A stretch of 64,000 nt of DNA, taken from contig NZ_JADPJG010000011.1 in NCBI RefSeq assembly GCF_023073335.1, positions 1 to 64,000 of the forward strand, given 5' to 3'. The position numbers and the translations under genes were made by a program. The notes under the pieces are model-generated. The model did no database searches and was not told the origin of the DNA. It worked only from the letters and a program-made list of their open reading frames with translations. This stretch comes from Bradyrhizobium sp. 21. GTDB lineage: Bacteria; Pseudomonadota; Alphaproteobacteria; Rhizobiales; Xanthobacteraceae. Shown here piece after piece: positions 16,672 through 25,206 of the stretch. Each line of letters begins with the position of its first letter. Within the stretch, counting starts at the first letter, position 1.

Positions 16672-18144
16672 ATGCAAAAAATTCCGACCAATTCCGTTGG
16701 CTCGCCGGCCAGGGCCGAGCTGCCGCTCGACCTGACCGGCCAGCACATCACGGCCGGCGCCTCGTCGGCGCACCGGCTTTACCAGGCGCTGTGCGAGATG
16801 ATCGTGGCGGGCTTGGTGAAGCCCGGCGAACCGCTACCGCCGTCACGCACGCTGGCCAAGCAAACCGGCTTTCGGCGCAACGCAATCGTCACCGCCTATG
16901 AACGGCTGATCGCCGACGGTTTTGCCGACGCGACCGTCGGCTCCGGTACGTTCGTCGCCGCGCGCATTCCGGCGCGTGCGGTCGAGCCGCGAAAGCCAAA
17001 GGCCGTCGTCGAAACGCCCGGCCAAGGCGCGTTTTCGCTCGGCTGCACCCATATCGACGAGCGCGCCGTGCAGCGTTTTCGCGCGTTCGTCGGCCGCCGC
17101 ATGCGCGCCTTCGGTGCAGAGCATCTGCATTATGGCGATCCCCGCGGCAGCCGCGAGCTGCGTGCGGCTATCGCCGATCATTTGCTGTCGGCGCGGGGCC
17201 TGCGCTGCGATCCCGATCAGATCATGCTGACGTCAGGCACGCTGCACGCACTGCGCATCGTGCTGAGCGCGATCCTCAAGCCCAACGACCAGGTCTGGTG
17301 CGAAGACCCCGGCTACCCCGCCGCGCGGAACACCATCGCGCATTGCGGCTACCGCGCAGTGTCCGTTCCCGTCGACGAGTATGGCATGCGTGTCGCCAGG
17401 GGCCGTGCTGCGGCGCCGTCCGCGCGCGCGGCCTACGTGACTCCGTCGCACCAGTTTCCGCTCGGCGTGCAGATGTCGATGCCGCGGCGGCTCGAGCTGC
17501 TGGACTGGGCGAGGCAGGCCGGCGCCTTCGTGCTGGAAGACGATTACGACAGTGAGTTCCGCTATGACGGCGCGCCGCTGATGTCGCTTGCCGGCATCGA
17601 TCACCTCCAGCGCGTGATTTACCTCGGCACCTTTGCCAAGACGTTGTTTCCGGGCTTGCGCATCGGCTATTGCGCGCTGCCGGAGCGCCTGATCTCGGAC
17701 GTCACGGCGGCGCGCGCCGCGCTCGACCGGTTTCCCGGCACGCTGATGGAGGGCGCTGTGGCAGACATGCTCAACTCGGGCGCGTTCGCCGCGAACCTGA
17801 AGCGGGTGCGCAAGCTTTATCGCGAGGCGCGCGACGCGCTGGCTGAGACTCTGGAAGCCGCATCCGACGGCGTACTGACGGTGCCGGTTCCATCCCAGGG
17901 TCTGCATCTTGTCGCCCGGTTCGCTCCCTCGGTCGATCCGTCGGTGGCGGCAGAGGCAAAGCGGACCGCCGGCGCCGAAGGCTGGCTCCTGGCCGACACC
18001 TATTCACGCGCGCGTCCCCTGCCCGGTTTCGTGCTGGGATTTTCCGGCCACGCGGTTCCGAAGCTCGTGGCATCGGCCGAGCGGCTGGCGCGGGAATCGC
18101 GCGCAGCCTTGCGTGTGAGGAACAAGTCGGCCCGGCGGGCCTGA
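16672..18144 (+). CDS. MocR/PdxR-type GntR regulator with aminotransferase domain
   Basis: A 490-residue fusion of an N-terminal GntR winged helix (LYQALCEMIVAGLVKPGEPLPPSRTLAKQTGFRRNAIVTAYERLIADGF) and a fold-type I aminotransferase domain. LHYGDPRGSRELRAAIADHL, EDPGYPAARN, LEDDYDSEFRYDG and the lysine of GTFAKTLFPGLRIGY are the usual MocR landmarks, the lysine being the PLP anchor. MocR proteins sense PLP or PLP-amino acid adducts. It is transcribed away from the flavin-binding gene, its likely target. The ATG at 16672 was chosen over an upstream TTG. Confidence 0.92.
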   Translation: MQKIPTNSVGSPARAELPLDLTGQHITAGASSAHRLYQALCEMIVAGLVKPGEPLPPSRTLAKQTGFRRNAIVTAYERLIADGFADATVGSGTFVAARIPARAVEPRKPKAVVETPGQGAFSLGCTHIDERAVQRFRAFVGRRMRAFGAEHLHYGDPRGSRELRAAIADHLLSARGLRCDPDQIMLTSGTLHALRIVLSAILKPNDQVWCEDPGYPAARNTIAHCGYRAVSVPVDEYGMRVARGRAAAPSARAAYVTPSHQFPLGVQMSMPRRLELLDWARQAGAFVLEDDYDSEFRYDGAPLMSLAGIDHLQRVIYLGTFAKTLFPGLRIGYCALPERLISDVTAARAALDRFPGTLMEGAVADMLNSGAFAANLKRVRKLYREARDALAETLEAASDGVLTVPVPSQGLHLVARFAPSVDPSVAAEAKRTAGAEGWLLADTYSRARPLPGFVLGFSGHAVPKLVASAERLARESRAALRVRNKSARRA

Positions 18145-18211
18145 CCAACGTTTCCTATGAGAATCGGCTGCCGCTGCCTACATTGCGGCATCGATGCCGG
18201 GACCTCACACC

Positions 18212-18457
18212 ATGCTGCTGCGCCGTGCGACTTGCCTCTCGCTGCTGATCTCCATTGCGCTCGCCACGGCGGCACGCGCAGGCGCGGTTGGACGCGAGCA
18301 GGACATCGTCGATCTCAAGCTCGGCCAGCGCGTGCAGGTGGATGACGGAACCTGTCCCGCCGGACAGGTCAAGGAAGTGCGCGGCGCCAGGATGACCGAC
18401 AAGGGCGTGGCGCGGACCAGCGCCTGCGTGCCGCGCCTCGGCCCGAAAACGAAGTGA
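18212..18457 (+). CDS. small secreted protein, DUF6719-like
   Basis: The 81-residue precursor has a signal peptide (LLRRATCLSLLISIALATAARA) and a mature part GREQDIVDLKLGQRVQVDDGTCPAGQVKEVRGARMT...ACVPR with two cysteines that could pair. It looks like the DUF6719 family, of unknown function. The ATG at 18212 places the signal peptide at the N-terminus; a second ATG lies six codons upstream. It is convergent with the gene at 18461. Confidence 0.72.
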   Translation: MLLRRATCLSLLISIALATAARAGAVGREQDIVDLKLGQRVQVDDGTCPAGQVKEVRGARMTDKGVARTSACVPRLGPKTK

Positions 18458-18460
18458 CCG

Positions 18461-18826
18461 CTACGATTTGGCCGGATCAAACATGCATTGCAGGGTCGGC
18501 TTGGCGATCCTGGTGAAGGTGGGGCCGATCTCGCCTTGCTTGGACGTCGGCACCCAATCGGTCTCGATCGTCGGCACGCCGGTCTCGCTGATGCCGCGCA
18601 GCAGGGCCTCGCGCAGATCCCGATCCTCGACGACCGCGGCGGCATGGTCATGCAGGCAGCCGCAGACTTCCTCCGGATGCTCCCAGCGCCCGAGCATGCG
18701 CGGCGCACACTGACGCACGAATTCGCTGCGGGGATCCGGCAGTCGGGAGTGGCCGCGCACCTGAGCCTCAGCGGCACTCATTGTCAGAAGGGATATGAAC
18801 GCCGCAGCGCAGAAACGGACAAGCAT
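18461..18826 (-). CDS. small secreted hypothetical protein with four cysteines
   Basis: A 121-residue precursor starting MLVRFCAAAFISLLTMSAAEAQ, a Sec signal peptide. The mature part has Cys in QCAP, VCGC and LQCM, and a helical core (PEEVCGCLHDHAAAVVEDRDLREALL). No family recognised. The cysteines suggest a disulfide-bonded periplasmic protein. The ATG at 18826 was chosen because it opens the signal peptide. It ends 4 bp from the convergent stop at 18457. Confidence 0.7.
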   Translation of the reverse strand: MLVRFCAAAFISLLTMSAAEAQVRGHSRLPDPRSEFVRQCAPRMLGRWEHPEEVCGCLHDHAAAVVEDRDLREALLRGISETGVPTIETDWVPTSKQGEIGPTFTRIAKPTLQCMFDPAKS

Positions 18827-18860
18827 GATGGCCTTTATCGGCTGATTTTCTTGTTGGCGA

Positions 18861-19025
18861 TCAGAAGCGCGCGGCGACCACGATCGGCTGCGGCGCCGTG
18901 GTCGTGATGGGCGAGCCGCTGTACTGGAAAGTGCCGACACCTGGAAGGGTGCCGTCCGGCGAGCCTGCGAGCGAGGAACCCGCGAGTACGAAACCGAAAG
19001 CAAGGACGAAGCTGAGCGCGCGCAT
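18861..19025 (-). CDS. very small secreted protein, 54 residues
   Basis: Sequence begins MRALSFVLAFGFVLAGSSLAG, a signal peptide with an AxxxAG cleavage region, and the mature peptide of about 33 residues ends TAPQPIVVAARF. A ggag ribosome site stands 7 nt before the ATG. Function unknown. It lies 34 bp upstream of the gene at 18461-18826, in the same direction. Confidence 0.6.
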   Translation of the reverse strand: MRALSFVLAFGFVLAGSSLAGSPDGTLPGVGTFQYSGSPITTTAPQPIVVAARF

Positions 19026-19638
19026 GGACTTGTCTCCGAATTCGGTGGCCGGCGATGCGCCGTCGTCGTTGTGAGGTTGATAACCATGGGCAGTTTCGCG
19101 CGTGATGCGCCAAAGGAGGAAAATGGTTTCATCGCCGTGAGAATTGTGTCGTCCCGTTCCGGGCGACGACACATTCGACGGAAATCCCCAATCATTTCAG
19201 TCGGGTCGGCCTGTGGGTCAAAGCCGTCCGGCAAGCTTGGTTCGGAATCGGAAGCGGGCTGCGCACGGAGCGCGGTCACATTCGTGCCTTCCACGCTTCA
19301 CATGCATTTTACGTTTTTCTGCTGAAGAGAAGCCCAAACGAGGCTGGTCTATCGAACCGGGGGCGCATCTGCTGTGACCCAAGCCATCGAAACCGAGAAG
19401 CCCGGATCACTACCGGGCGTTCATTGAGGGATGGCCATCATGATGGCGGGAGATCGCGCAACGGCGCGCGATGCGGACCAACGGATGGGCCGCGGAGATC
19501 AACGACCCATTCGCAGCCGCGCCAGCTCGCCTGGCGAAATGGCGCTGCAATCAAGCCGCGGTTACGAAGCCGTGCCGCAGGCATTCGTGCGGCTGACTGG
19601 TTCGCATCTTGCAAAACCGCGCGTCAGCCGCGCTGGCG
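19026..19638. other. gap without a recognisable gene
   Basis: Short open frames here (for example on the plus strand from 19424) have no protein-like composition, no recognisable family and no good start sites. The stretch is less GC-rich in places and may hold promoters for the leftward secreted-protein genes. No RNA gene or repeat was recognised. Confidence 0.4.
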
Positions 19639-20187
19639 TCACGGAGTGAAGAACTCGCCGCACTTCTGGACATTTGCGTCCGCCGGTCCCCACGGCATGA
19701 CCGGCACGGTCGAGGTCGAGTTCTTCGGCGAGCCCTCGATCAGCCTGTCCGAATAGACCATGTAGACCAGCACGTTGCGCTTGGCGTCGCAGCCGCGCAC
19801 GATCTGCATCTTCTTGAAGAACAGCGAACGGCGCTGGCGGAACATGTCGTCGCCCTGCTCCATCTTGTTCTTGAACTTGATCGGGCCGATCTGTCGGCAT
19901 GCGAGCGAGATGTCCGAGACCTCCTCGGCAAGGCCCAGCCAGCCCTTGAAGCCGCCCTTCTCCGGCACCGTGAAATGACAGGCGACGCCCTCGACCTCGG
20001 GGTCGTCGAGGCCGTAGGTCGCGAGCTTGTCGTTCGGGCTCATCCATTTGAACACGGTCGAGCGGCGGAAGATCAGATCCGGCTCGTCAGCGGCGACAGC
20101 GGACGCCGCCGGCACGGTCAGCGCCAGGAGGAATAAAGCGAGGCCTTTCAAGCGGATGCCGGAAAGACCGGGGAAACGAGATGACAT
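19639..20187 (-). CDS. creA: CreA family periplasmic protein
   Basis: A 182-residue CreA protein: signal peptide ending SAVAA, then FKWMSPNDKLATYGLDDPEVEGVACHFTVPEKGGFKGWLGLAEEVSDISLACRQIGPI and RRSLFFKKMQIVRGCDAKRNVLVYMVYSDRLIEGSPKNS, the family core. CreA function is not established. The ATG at 20187 follows ggag; a TTG six codons upstream is less likely. It is transcribed alone. Confidence 0.92.
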   Translation of the reverse strand: MSSRFPGLSGIRLKGLALFLLALTVPAASAVAADEPDLIFRRSTVFKWMSPNDKLATYGLDDPEVEGVACHFTVPEKGGFKGWLGLAEEVSDISLACRQIGPIKFKNKMEQGDDMFRQRRSLFFKKMQIVRGCDAKRNVLVYMVYSDRLIEGSPKNSTSTVPVMPWGPADANVQKCGEFFTP

Positions 20188-20383
20188 GAAGTTCTCCGGT
20201 AACAAGTCCCACCAATGTAGGCATCAGGCGACCGATCAGGAAGACGACCTGCAAGCCGACGCGGCCGCTGTTTACCGCTCCGTGAGGCTTTTTTGCTACG
20301 GTTTGGACAAAAGTAGCTGATGGCAGAACTGCCATGCTGGTGAACGCGTATCCCCTCTGAGAGACTAACGTCTGATTTGGATT

Positions 20384-22144
20384 ATGGATTCGAGGATGAA
20401 TAGCGTGAACGGGTCCAGGTTTTCCGCCAAGCCGGCGAGGCTTTGGCAGGTCGCCATTTTGACGGCGGCGGGTGCGATCGGTACGGCAAGCCAGGCAGAC
20501 GCAGCGTTTTATTACTGGACGGATTATTCCGACGGGTCCTACGGACGGCAGGAGCGGCATCCGGAAATTCCACGCCAGAAGCCGCAGAAGCACGGTGCCG
20601 CCGGCAAGAAAGACATCGTTGCCGAAAAAGAAGTCGGCACGAAACCGCAAGGTCCTCTCGTCATCGTCGTCTCGATCGAGCGGCAGAAGGTGACAATCTA
20701 CGACACCAACGGCGTGTTCGCGGAATCCCCTGTATCGACAGGCATGAAGGGCCATTCGACGCCGATGGGTGTGTTCAGCGTCATCCAGAAGCACAAATTC
20801 CACCACTCCAACATCTATAGCGGCGCGCCGATGCCGTACATGCAGCGGATCACGTGGTCCGGCATCGCCATGCATGCCGGCGTGCTGCCGGGCTATCCGG
20901 CCTCGCATGGCTGCATCCGCATGCCGATGGCGTTCGCCGTGAAGATGTGGAACTGGACCAAGATGGGCGCGCGCGTGATCGTTTCGCCCGGCCAGATGTC
21001 GCCGCAGAACTTCTCACATCCGCTGCTCGCCTCCGTGCGCGTGCCGCCGCAGCCCGCGGCCAGCCTGGAGCCGCAGACCAATGTCGGCGACAAGGCCGAC
21101 AAGGGCGCGGCCAATACCAAAGCCGCCGAAGCAAAGCCGGTTGAAACGAAGACCGCCAGCGCCGAGAGCGTACTCGAGCTGCGCTCGTCGGTCGGCCACA
21201 CCGTGATGTCGGACGTGACCACCGGCAATGCGCCGGCCCACGAGGAAGCCGCGGTAACCGCCGACCAGGCCGAGACAACGGCAAAGCCCGAGACCAAGAC
21301 CGCTGAGGCATCTGACGCGGCCAAGCCACAGGCCGAAGAAGCCGCCGAGCCCGCAAACATTGCAGCGAAGCCAGTCGAGGCCGCGGAGCCGCCCAAAGAA
21401 ACGCCCAAGGCTTCGACGGCTGCCGCCGACAAGTCCGCCGACAAGGTGGAGGCTGCCAAGACCGAAACGGCAGATGCGCCGAAGTCTGAAACTGCCAAGT
21501 CTGAAATTACCAAGCCTGAAACCGCCAAGTCTGAAACCACCAAGTCTGAAACCACCAAGTCTGAAACCACCAAGTCTGACGCCGCCAAATCTGAAACCAC
21601 CAAGTCCGACGTGAAGAAGGACGAGACCCGCGTTGCCGATCCGGCGCCCGCGGCAAAGCCTGAAGCGCCCAAGCGCGCCGGCCAGATCGCGGTGTTCGTC
21701 AGCCGCAAGGATTCCAAGCTCTACGTACGGCAGAACTTTGCGCCGCTGTTCGAGGTGCCCATCACGATCGCCGCGAGCGATCGGCCGCTCGGCACGCATG
21801 TCTTCACCGCCGAAGTCGACAAGGCCGATTCCAATGCGCTGCATTGGTCGGTGGTGTCCTTGCCGGTTCCCGTCCGCTCTGCCGCGCGCGAAGATGACGA
21901 CCGCATGACACGCCGGCAGCGGGGCGCGGCCGTGATCCCCGTTGCCGCCAAGCCTGTTACAGCCAAGCCGGTGCTCACACCGGACAGCCCGGCCGAGGCG
22001 CTCGACCGCATCACGATCCCCGCCGACACCTTGGTCAAGATCAACGAGATGCTGACCTCCGGCGGGTCGATCATCGTCTCCGACCAGGGCATCAACCAGG
22101 GCGAGACCGGCGAAGGTACCGATTTCATCGTCCGCCTGTACTGA
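20384..22144 (+). CDS. L,D-transpeptidase with a repeat-rich linker
   Basis: The 586-residue protein has a membrane-export signal (RLWQVAILTAAGAIGTASQADA), then an ErfK/YbiS/YnhG (YkuD) domain around residues 85-205. The active-site pattern HAGVLPGYPASHGCIRMP holds the catalytic His and Cys. Such enzymes make 3-3 peptidoglycan cross-links or attach lipoproteins or outer-membrane proteins. A long Ala/Glu/Thr/Lys linker follows, including nine 5-residue units like KSETT (residues 367-411). A C-terminal segment (residues 430-500; FVSRKDSKLYVRQNFAPLFEVPITIA...PLGTHVF) resembles a degenerate second YkuD fold without the Cys. Confidence 0.9.
   Translation: MDSRMNSVNGSRFSAKPARLWQVAILTAAGAIGTASQADAAFYYWTDYSDGSYGRQERHPEIPRQKPQKHGAAGKKDIVAEKEVGTKPQGPLVIVVSIERQKVTIYDTNGVFAESPVSTGMKGHSTPMGVFSVIQKHKFHHSNIYSGAPMPYMQRITWSGIAMHAGVLPGYPASHGCIRMPMAFAVKMWNWTKMGARVIVSPGQMSPQNFSHPLLASVRVPPQPAASLEPQTNVGDKADKGAANTKAAEAKPVETKTASAESVLELRSSVGHTVMSDVTTGNAPAHEEAAVTADQAETTAKPETKTAEASDAAKPQAEEAAEPANIAAKPVEAAEPPKETPKASTAAADKSADKVEAAKTETADAPKSETAKSEITKPETAKSETTKSETTKSETTKSDAAKSETTKSDVKKDETRVADPAPAAKPEAPKRAGQIAVFVSRKDSKLYVRQNFAPLFEVPITIAASDRPLGTHVFTAEVDKADSNALHWSVVSLPVPVRSAAREDDDRMTRRQRGAAVIPVAAKPVTAKPVLTPDSPAEALDRITIPADTLVKINEMLTSGGSIIVSDQGINQGETGEGTDFIVRLY
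21482..21616 (+). repeat. 15-bp coding tandem repeat in the transpeptidase gene
   Basis: Nine copies of a 15-bp unit of the form aagtctgaaaccacc, three of them identical and the rest diverged by a few bases. It encodes repeated K-S-E-T-T. Repeat number could change by slippage without breaking the frame. Confidence 0.9.
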
Positions 22145-22222
22145 GCTCGTCAAGTCCGATAACGCGGTGTTGAGCAGGCGGATCGCGGTCGCGGAGTAGA
22201 GTGCGTCCCGGGGGATTCCGTC

Positions 22223-22792
22223 ATGATGAACCGCAGGACCATGCTCATCACCGGCTTTGCAGGCGCGCTTGCTCCGGCGACGCGCGCGCTGGCCGATGGC
22301 GGCCTGAGCCGGATCTCGGCCTACGCCTTTTCCTTCCCTGCATTGTCCGGCGACGACATCCGCCTTGCCGCTTTCACCGGAAGACCGCTGCTGGTGGTCA
22401 ACACCGCCTCGCTCTGCGGTTACACGCCGCAATATGCCGGCCTGCAAGAGCTCTGGAGCGAGTTTCGCCAGCGCGGGCTGACCGTCATCGGCGTGCCCTC
22501 CAACGATTTCGGCGGACAGGAGCCGGGCGGCACGAGCGAGATCACGGAGACTGCGCACCACCAATACGGCGTTACCTTCCCGATTGCGGCCAAGGCCGTT
22601 GTGGTCGGCGCAAAGGCGCATCCGTTTTACAAATGGGCCGCAGAGGCGCGACCGAAGGAGGTCCCGAAATGGAACTTCCACAAATATCTGATCGGCCGGG
22701 ACGGCTATATCGCCGACATCTTTGCGTCCACGGTCGAGCCGGCCGACACGCGGATCAAGACGGCGATCGCCAAGGCGCTGGCCGACAGCTGA
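22223..22792 (+). CDS. glutathione peroxidase family protein, exported
   Basis: A 189-residue thiol peroxidase. VVNTASLCGYTPQYAGL holds the peroxidatic Cys65 in the GPx signature; GVPSNDFGGQEPG with the Gln and KWNFHKYLIGRDG with the Trp-Asn pair complete the catalytic tetrad. The N-terminal residues MNRRTMLITGFAGALAPATRALA look like a signal peptide with a twin arginine, so it may be sent to the periplasm; most bacterial GPx proteins lack one. The ATG at 22223 follows gggggatt. Confidence 0.88.
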   Translation: MMNRRTMLITGFAGALAPATRALADGGLSRISAYAFSFPALSGDDIRLAAFTGRPLLVVNTASLCGYTPQYAGLQELWSEFRQRGLTVIGVPSNDFGGQEPGGTSEITETAHHQYGVTFPIAAKAVVVGAKAHPFYKWAAEARPKEVPKWNFHKYLIGRDGYIADIFASTVEPADTRIKTAIAKALADS

Positions 22793-22956
22793 CAGGCCGC
22801 GCCCCAATCCGGCTGGGCACAATTGTGGCGGAGCGCCAAACAGCCGTTGCAATGGCGAGGGCCCACCATCTAGGCTAGGATCACAAGGGGCAGGATGGTT
22901 TTGCCGGAAGCGAAAAGCCACGGCAGAACAACGGGATCAATCTCGAGGACAACACG

Positions 22957-24000
22957 ATGCGGGTGGCGGCAGGACTGACTTTGGCAAGCGCTCTGGTTTT
23001 GGCAAGCGCGATGTCGGTTGCGATGGCAGGCGCGGCATGGTCGCAGACCCCGGCCGCAAAGCCCGCTGCCGCAACGCAAGCCGCACCGGCGGCAACGCCG
23101 GCCGCGGCGGCGCCCGCTGCGGCTCCGGCACCCGCCCCTGCAGCAGCCGCCGCGCCGGCGGGCTTCGTCAACCCACCCCCGCCGCAACAGCCGCCGCAGC
23201 CCGCTCGTGCCGCCTGCAACACCCCGGGCGCACTCGGCGTCGCCCGCACGGTCGAGATCGACACCACGGGCGGTCCCGGCTTCGGCTTCGAGCACTTCAA
23301 GGAGCTCGACTTCCTGCGCGACAAGGAGGTGGTGCTGACCTTCGACGACGGTCCCTGGCCGAAGAACACACCCGCCGTGCTGAAGGCGCTCGCCGATGAA
23401 TGCACCACCGGCATCTTCTTCTCCATCGGCAAGCACGCAACCTATGAGCCGGAGATCCTGAAGCAGGTCTACGCGGCCGGCCATACCGTGGGCACGCACA
23501 CCTGGTCGCACGCCAATCTGAACAACAAGAAGCTGACCGAGCAGCAGCGCAAGGAAGAGATCGAGAAGGGACTTTCCGCGGTGAAATGGGCGCTCGGCGG
23601 CATCTCGCCCTCGCCGTTCTTCCGCTTCCCGGCGCTCCAGCACCCGCCGGAGATGGTCACCTATCTCGGCAACCGCAACACGGCGATCTTCTCCTGTGAC
23701 ATCGACTCCTTCGACTTCAAGGCCTCCAAGCCCGAGAAGGTGATCGAGACCGTGATGAAGAAGCTCGACAGCAAGGGCAAGGGCATCATCCTGATGCACG
23801 ACTTCCAGAAACATACCGCGGAAGCCCTTCCCGAGCTGCTCAAGCGCCTGAAGGCCGGCGGTTACAAGGTGGTGGCGATGCGCGCCAAGTTCCCGGCCTC
23901 GTCGCTGCCGGAATACGACCAGGAGCTGCTCAAGGACGTCAAGCTGCCGACGGTGAGCACGCGGCCGGTCAATTCCGTGGTGACGACCGTTTCCGAATAG
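22957..24000 (+). CDS. polysaccharide deacetylase (NodB-homology, CE4)
   Basis: The 347-residue protein has a signal peptide (ends AGAAWSQ), an Ala/Pro-rich low-complexity linker to about residue 75, then a CE4 domain. VVLTFDDGPWP holds the catalytic Asp and metal Asp, HTVGTHTWSH the metal His pair, and FRFPAL and ILMHDF the remaining motifs. It should remove N-acetyl groups from a cell-surface polymer in the periplasm. It ends 8 bp before the DHFR-like gene. Confidence 0.93.
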   Translation: MRVAAGLTLASALVLASAMSVAMAGAAWSQTPAAKPAAATQAAPAATPAAAAPAAAPAPAPAAAAAPAGFVNPPPPQQPPQPARAACNTPGALGVARTVEIDTTGGPGFGFEHFKELDFLRDKEVVLTFDDGPWPKNTPAVLKALADECTTGIFFSIGKHATYEPEILKQVYAAGHTVGTHTWSHANLNNKKLTEQQRKEEIEKGLSAVKWALGGISPSPFFRFPALQHPPEMVTYLGNRNTAIFSCDIDSFDFKASKPEKVIETVMKKLDSKGKGIILMHDFQKHTAEALPELLKRLKAGGYKVVAMRAKFPASSLPEYDQELLKDVKLPTVSTRPVNSVVTTVSE

Positions 24001-24007
24001 CCGGCAA

Positions 24008-24559
24008 TTGTCTTTCCGTTTCGAAGGCTACGTCATCGTCTCTGCGGACGGCATGCTCGCTGATCCGTCGCACATCATGCCTGAGACGCTGAAATTCGAG
24101 GGCGACAAGCTGTTCTTCGAGCAGGCGCTCGATCGCGCCGCACTGATCGTGCACGGCCGGCATTCGCATGAGCAGCAGCCGAATTCGCCGAAGCGCAAGC
24201 GCCTGATTCTGACCCGCAAGATCAGGGCTCTGACCGTCGACCCTGAAATGCCGAACGCGACATTGTGGAATCCGGATCACGCGAGCTTCGAGGAGGCCTG
24301 CGCCTTTGCCGACGTCGCCTCCGGCACCGCCGCGATCATCGGCGGGCCCGTCGTGTTCGACATGTTCATGGACCGCTACGACACGTTCTGGCTGTCGGAA
24401 GCCCCGCATCTGCGGCTGCCCGGCGGCGAAGGCTGTTTTGGGGATGTACCGGAGCGGACGCCGCACGAGGTGCTGGCGTCCCACGGGATGAAGCCGGGCG
24501 CGCCGTATCTGCTCGATGCGGCGCATGAGGTGACGGTGACGCCGTGGCGTCGAGCGTAG
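24008..24559 (+). CDS. dihydrofolate reductase-fold protein (RibD C-terminal type)
   Basis: A 183-residue protein whose opening FRFEGYVIVSADGMLADPS and later ALIVHGRHSHE, KRLILTRKI, FADVASGTAAIIGGPVVFDMFMDRYDTFWLSEAP are the DHFR/RibD-type reductase pattern, with a GG cofactor turn. Substrate unknown. The start is TTG, as little as 8 bp after the deacetylase stop, suggesting translational coupling. It is convergent with the DoxX gene. Confidence 0.68.
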   Translation: MSFRFEGYVIVSADGMLADPSHIMPETLKFEGDKLFFEQALDRAALIVHGRHSHEQQPNSPKRKRLILTRKIRALTVDPEMPNATLWNPDHASFEEACAFADVASGTAAIIGGPVVFDMFMDRYDTFWLSEAPHLRLPGGEGCFGDVPERTPHEVLASHGMKPGAPYLLDAAHEVTVTPWRRA

Positions 24560-24563
24560 CGGG

Positions 24564-25016
24564 TCAGACGTCGCCGTAGGCGGTCTCGGCGGAGCGCGTG
24601 GCGCGGCCGTAGCCCATGATCATGAACAGCGCGCCGATGATCGAGAGGTTCTTGAGCGCGTCGACCAGCATCTTGGCGTTGTCGGGCGCCGCCTGGTTCC
24701 AGAAATCGTCGAACAACAAGGTTGCGACCGCGACGTAGATGATCAGCAGCATCGCGAAGAAGCGCGCGCCGAAATTCAGCGCGATCATCAGCCCCGCGAT
24801 GATCTCGAGCGCGCCTACCCCGATCGCCAGCAGCTGCGGCGTGGTCATCGCGGTCGCCGTCTCGACCTGCTTGGCGTAAGGCGCGATCAGGTCCGGCACC
24901 ACGACCTTGGTGGCGATGAAATCCGCCGTCGCCTGGATGGCAAAGAGCTTGGTCGCGCCCGTGTAGATGAACAGCACGGCGAACAGGATTCGCCCGAAAG
25001 TCACGAACGCTGGCAT
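24564..25016 (-). CDS. DoxX family membrane protein
   Basis: A 150-residue integral membrane protein with four hydrophobic helices and the DoxX N-terminal motif FGRILFAVLFIYTGATKLF. DoxX relatives are linked to quinol oxidation and redox stress, but their own activity is unclear. The ATG at 25016 follows aagagg. Its 3' end lies 4 bp from the convergent DHFR-like gene. Confidence 0.88.
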   Translation of the reverse strand: MPAFVTFGRILFAVLFIYTGATKLFAIQATADFIATKVVVPDLIAPYAKQVETATAMTTPQLLAIGVGALEIIAGLMIALNFGARFFAMLLIIYVAVATLLFDDFWNQAAPDNAKMLVDALKNLSIIGALFMIMGYGRATRSAETAYGDV

Positions 25017-25158
25017 GATCGGCCTCTTGGCTCAGGCTTTTTGAAATCGGAAATGGACGAAACTACCCGGTGAGTATGAAGAGTCGTGCGCCGGTTTACA
25101 AACGGGGAAATGAAGAACTGTTTTGAAAAGATTGAGACGCGGCGGCGCTGTTTGCGCT

Positions 25159-25185
25159 CCCTCTCCCCGTTCTTACGGGGAGAGG
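25159..25185. repeat. dispersed palindrome / possible terminator
   Basis: CCTCTCCCCGT and ACGGGGAGAGG form a perfect hairpin between maeB and the DoxX gene. This motif family (ccctctccccg...cggggagag) recurs across Bradyrhizobium genomes as I recall, and a role in transcription termination of maeB is possible. Confidence 0.55.
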
Positions 25186-25206
25186 CGAAGGCAGCGTCGG
25201 CCCGCT

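Noticed and set aside
19424..19756. Plus-strand frame of 110 codons in the 19-kb gap
   Set aside because: It overlaps creA on the other strand and has no protein-like character.
21014..22921. 635-codon frame on the minus strand opposite the transpeptidase
   Set aside because: It is an antisense shadow: the composition mirrors the transpeptidase repeat, and it would cross two real genes.
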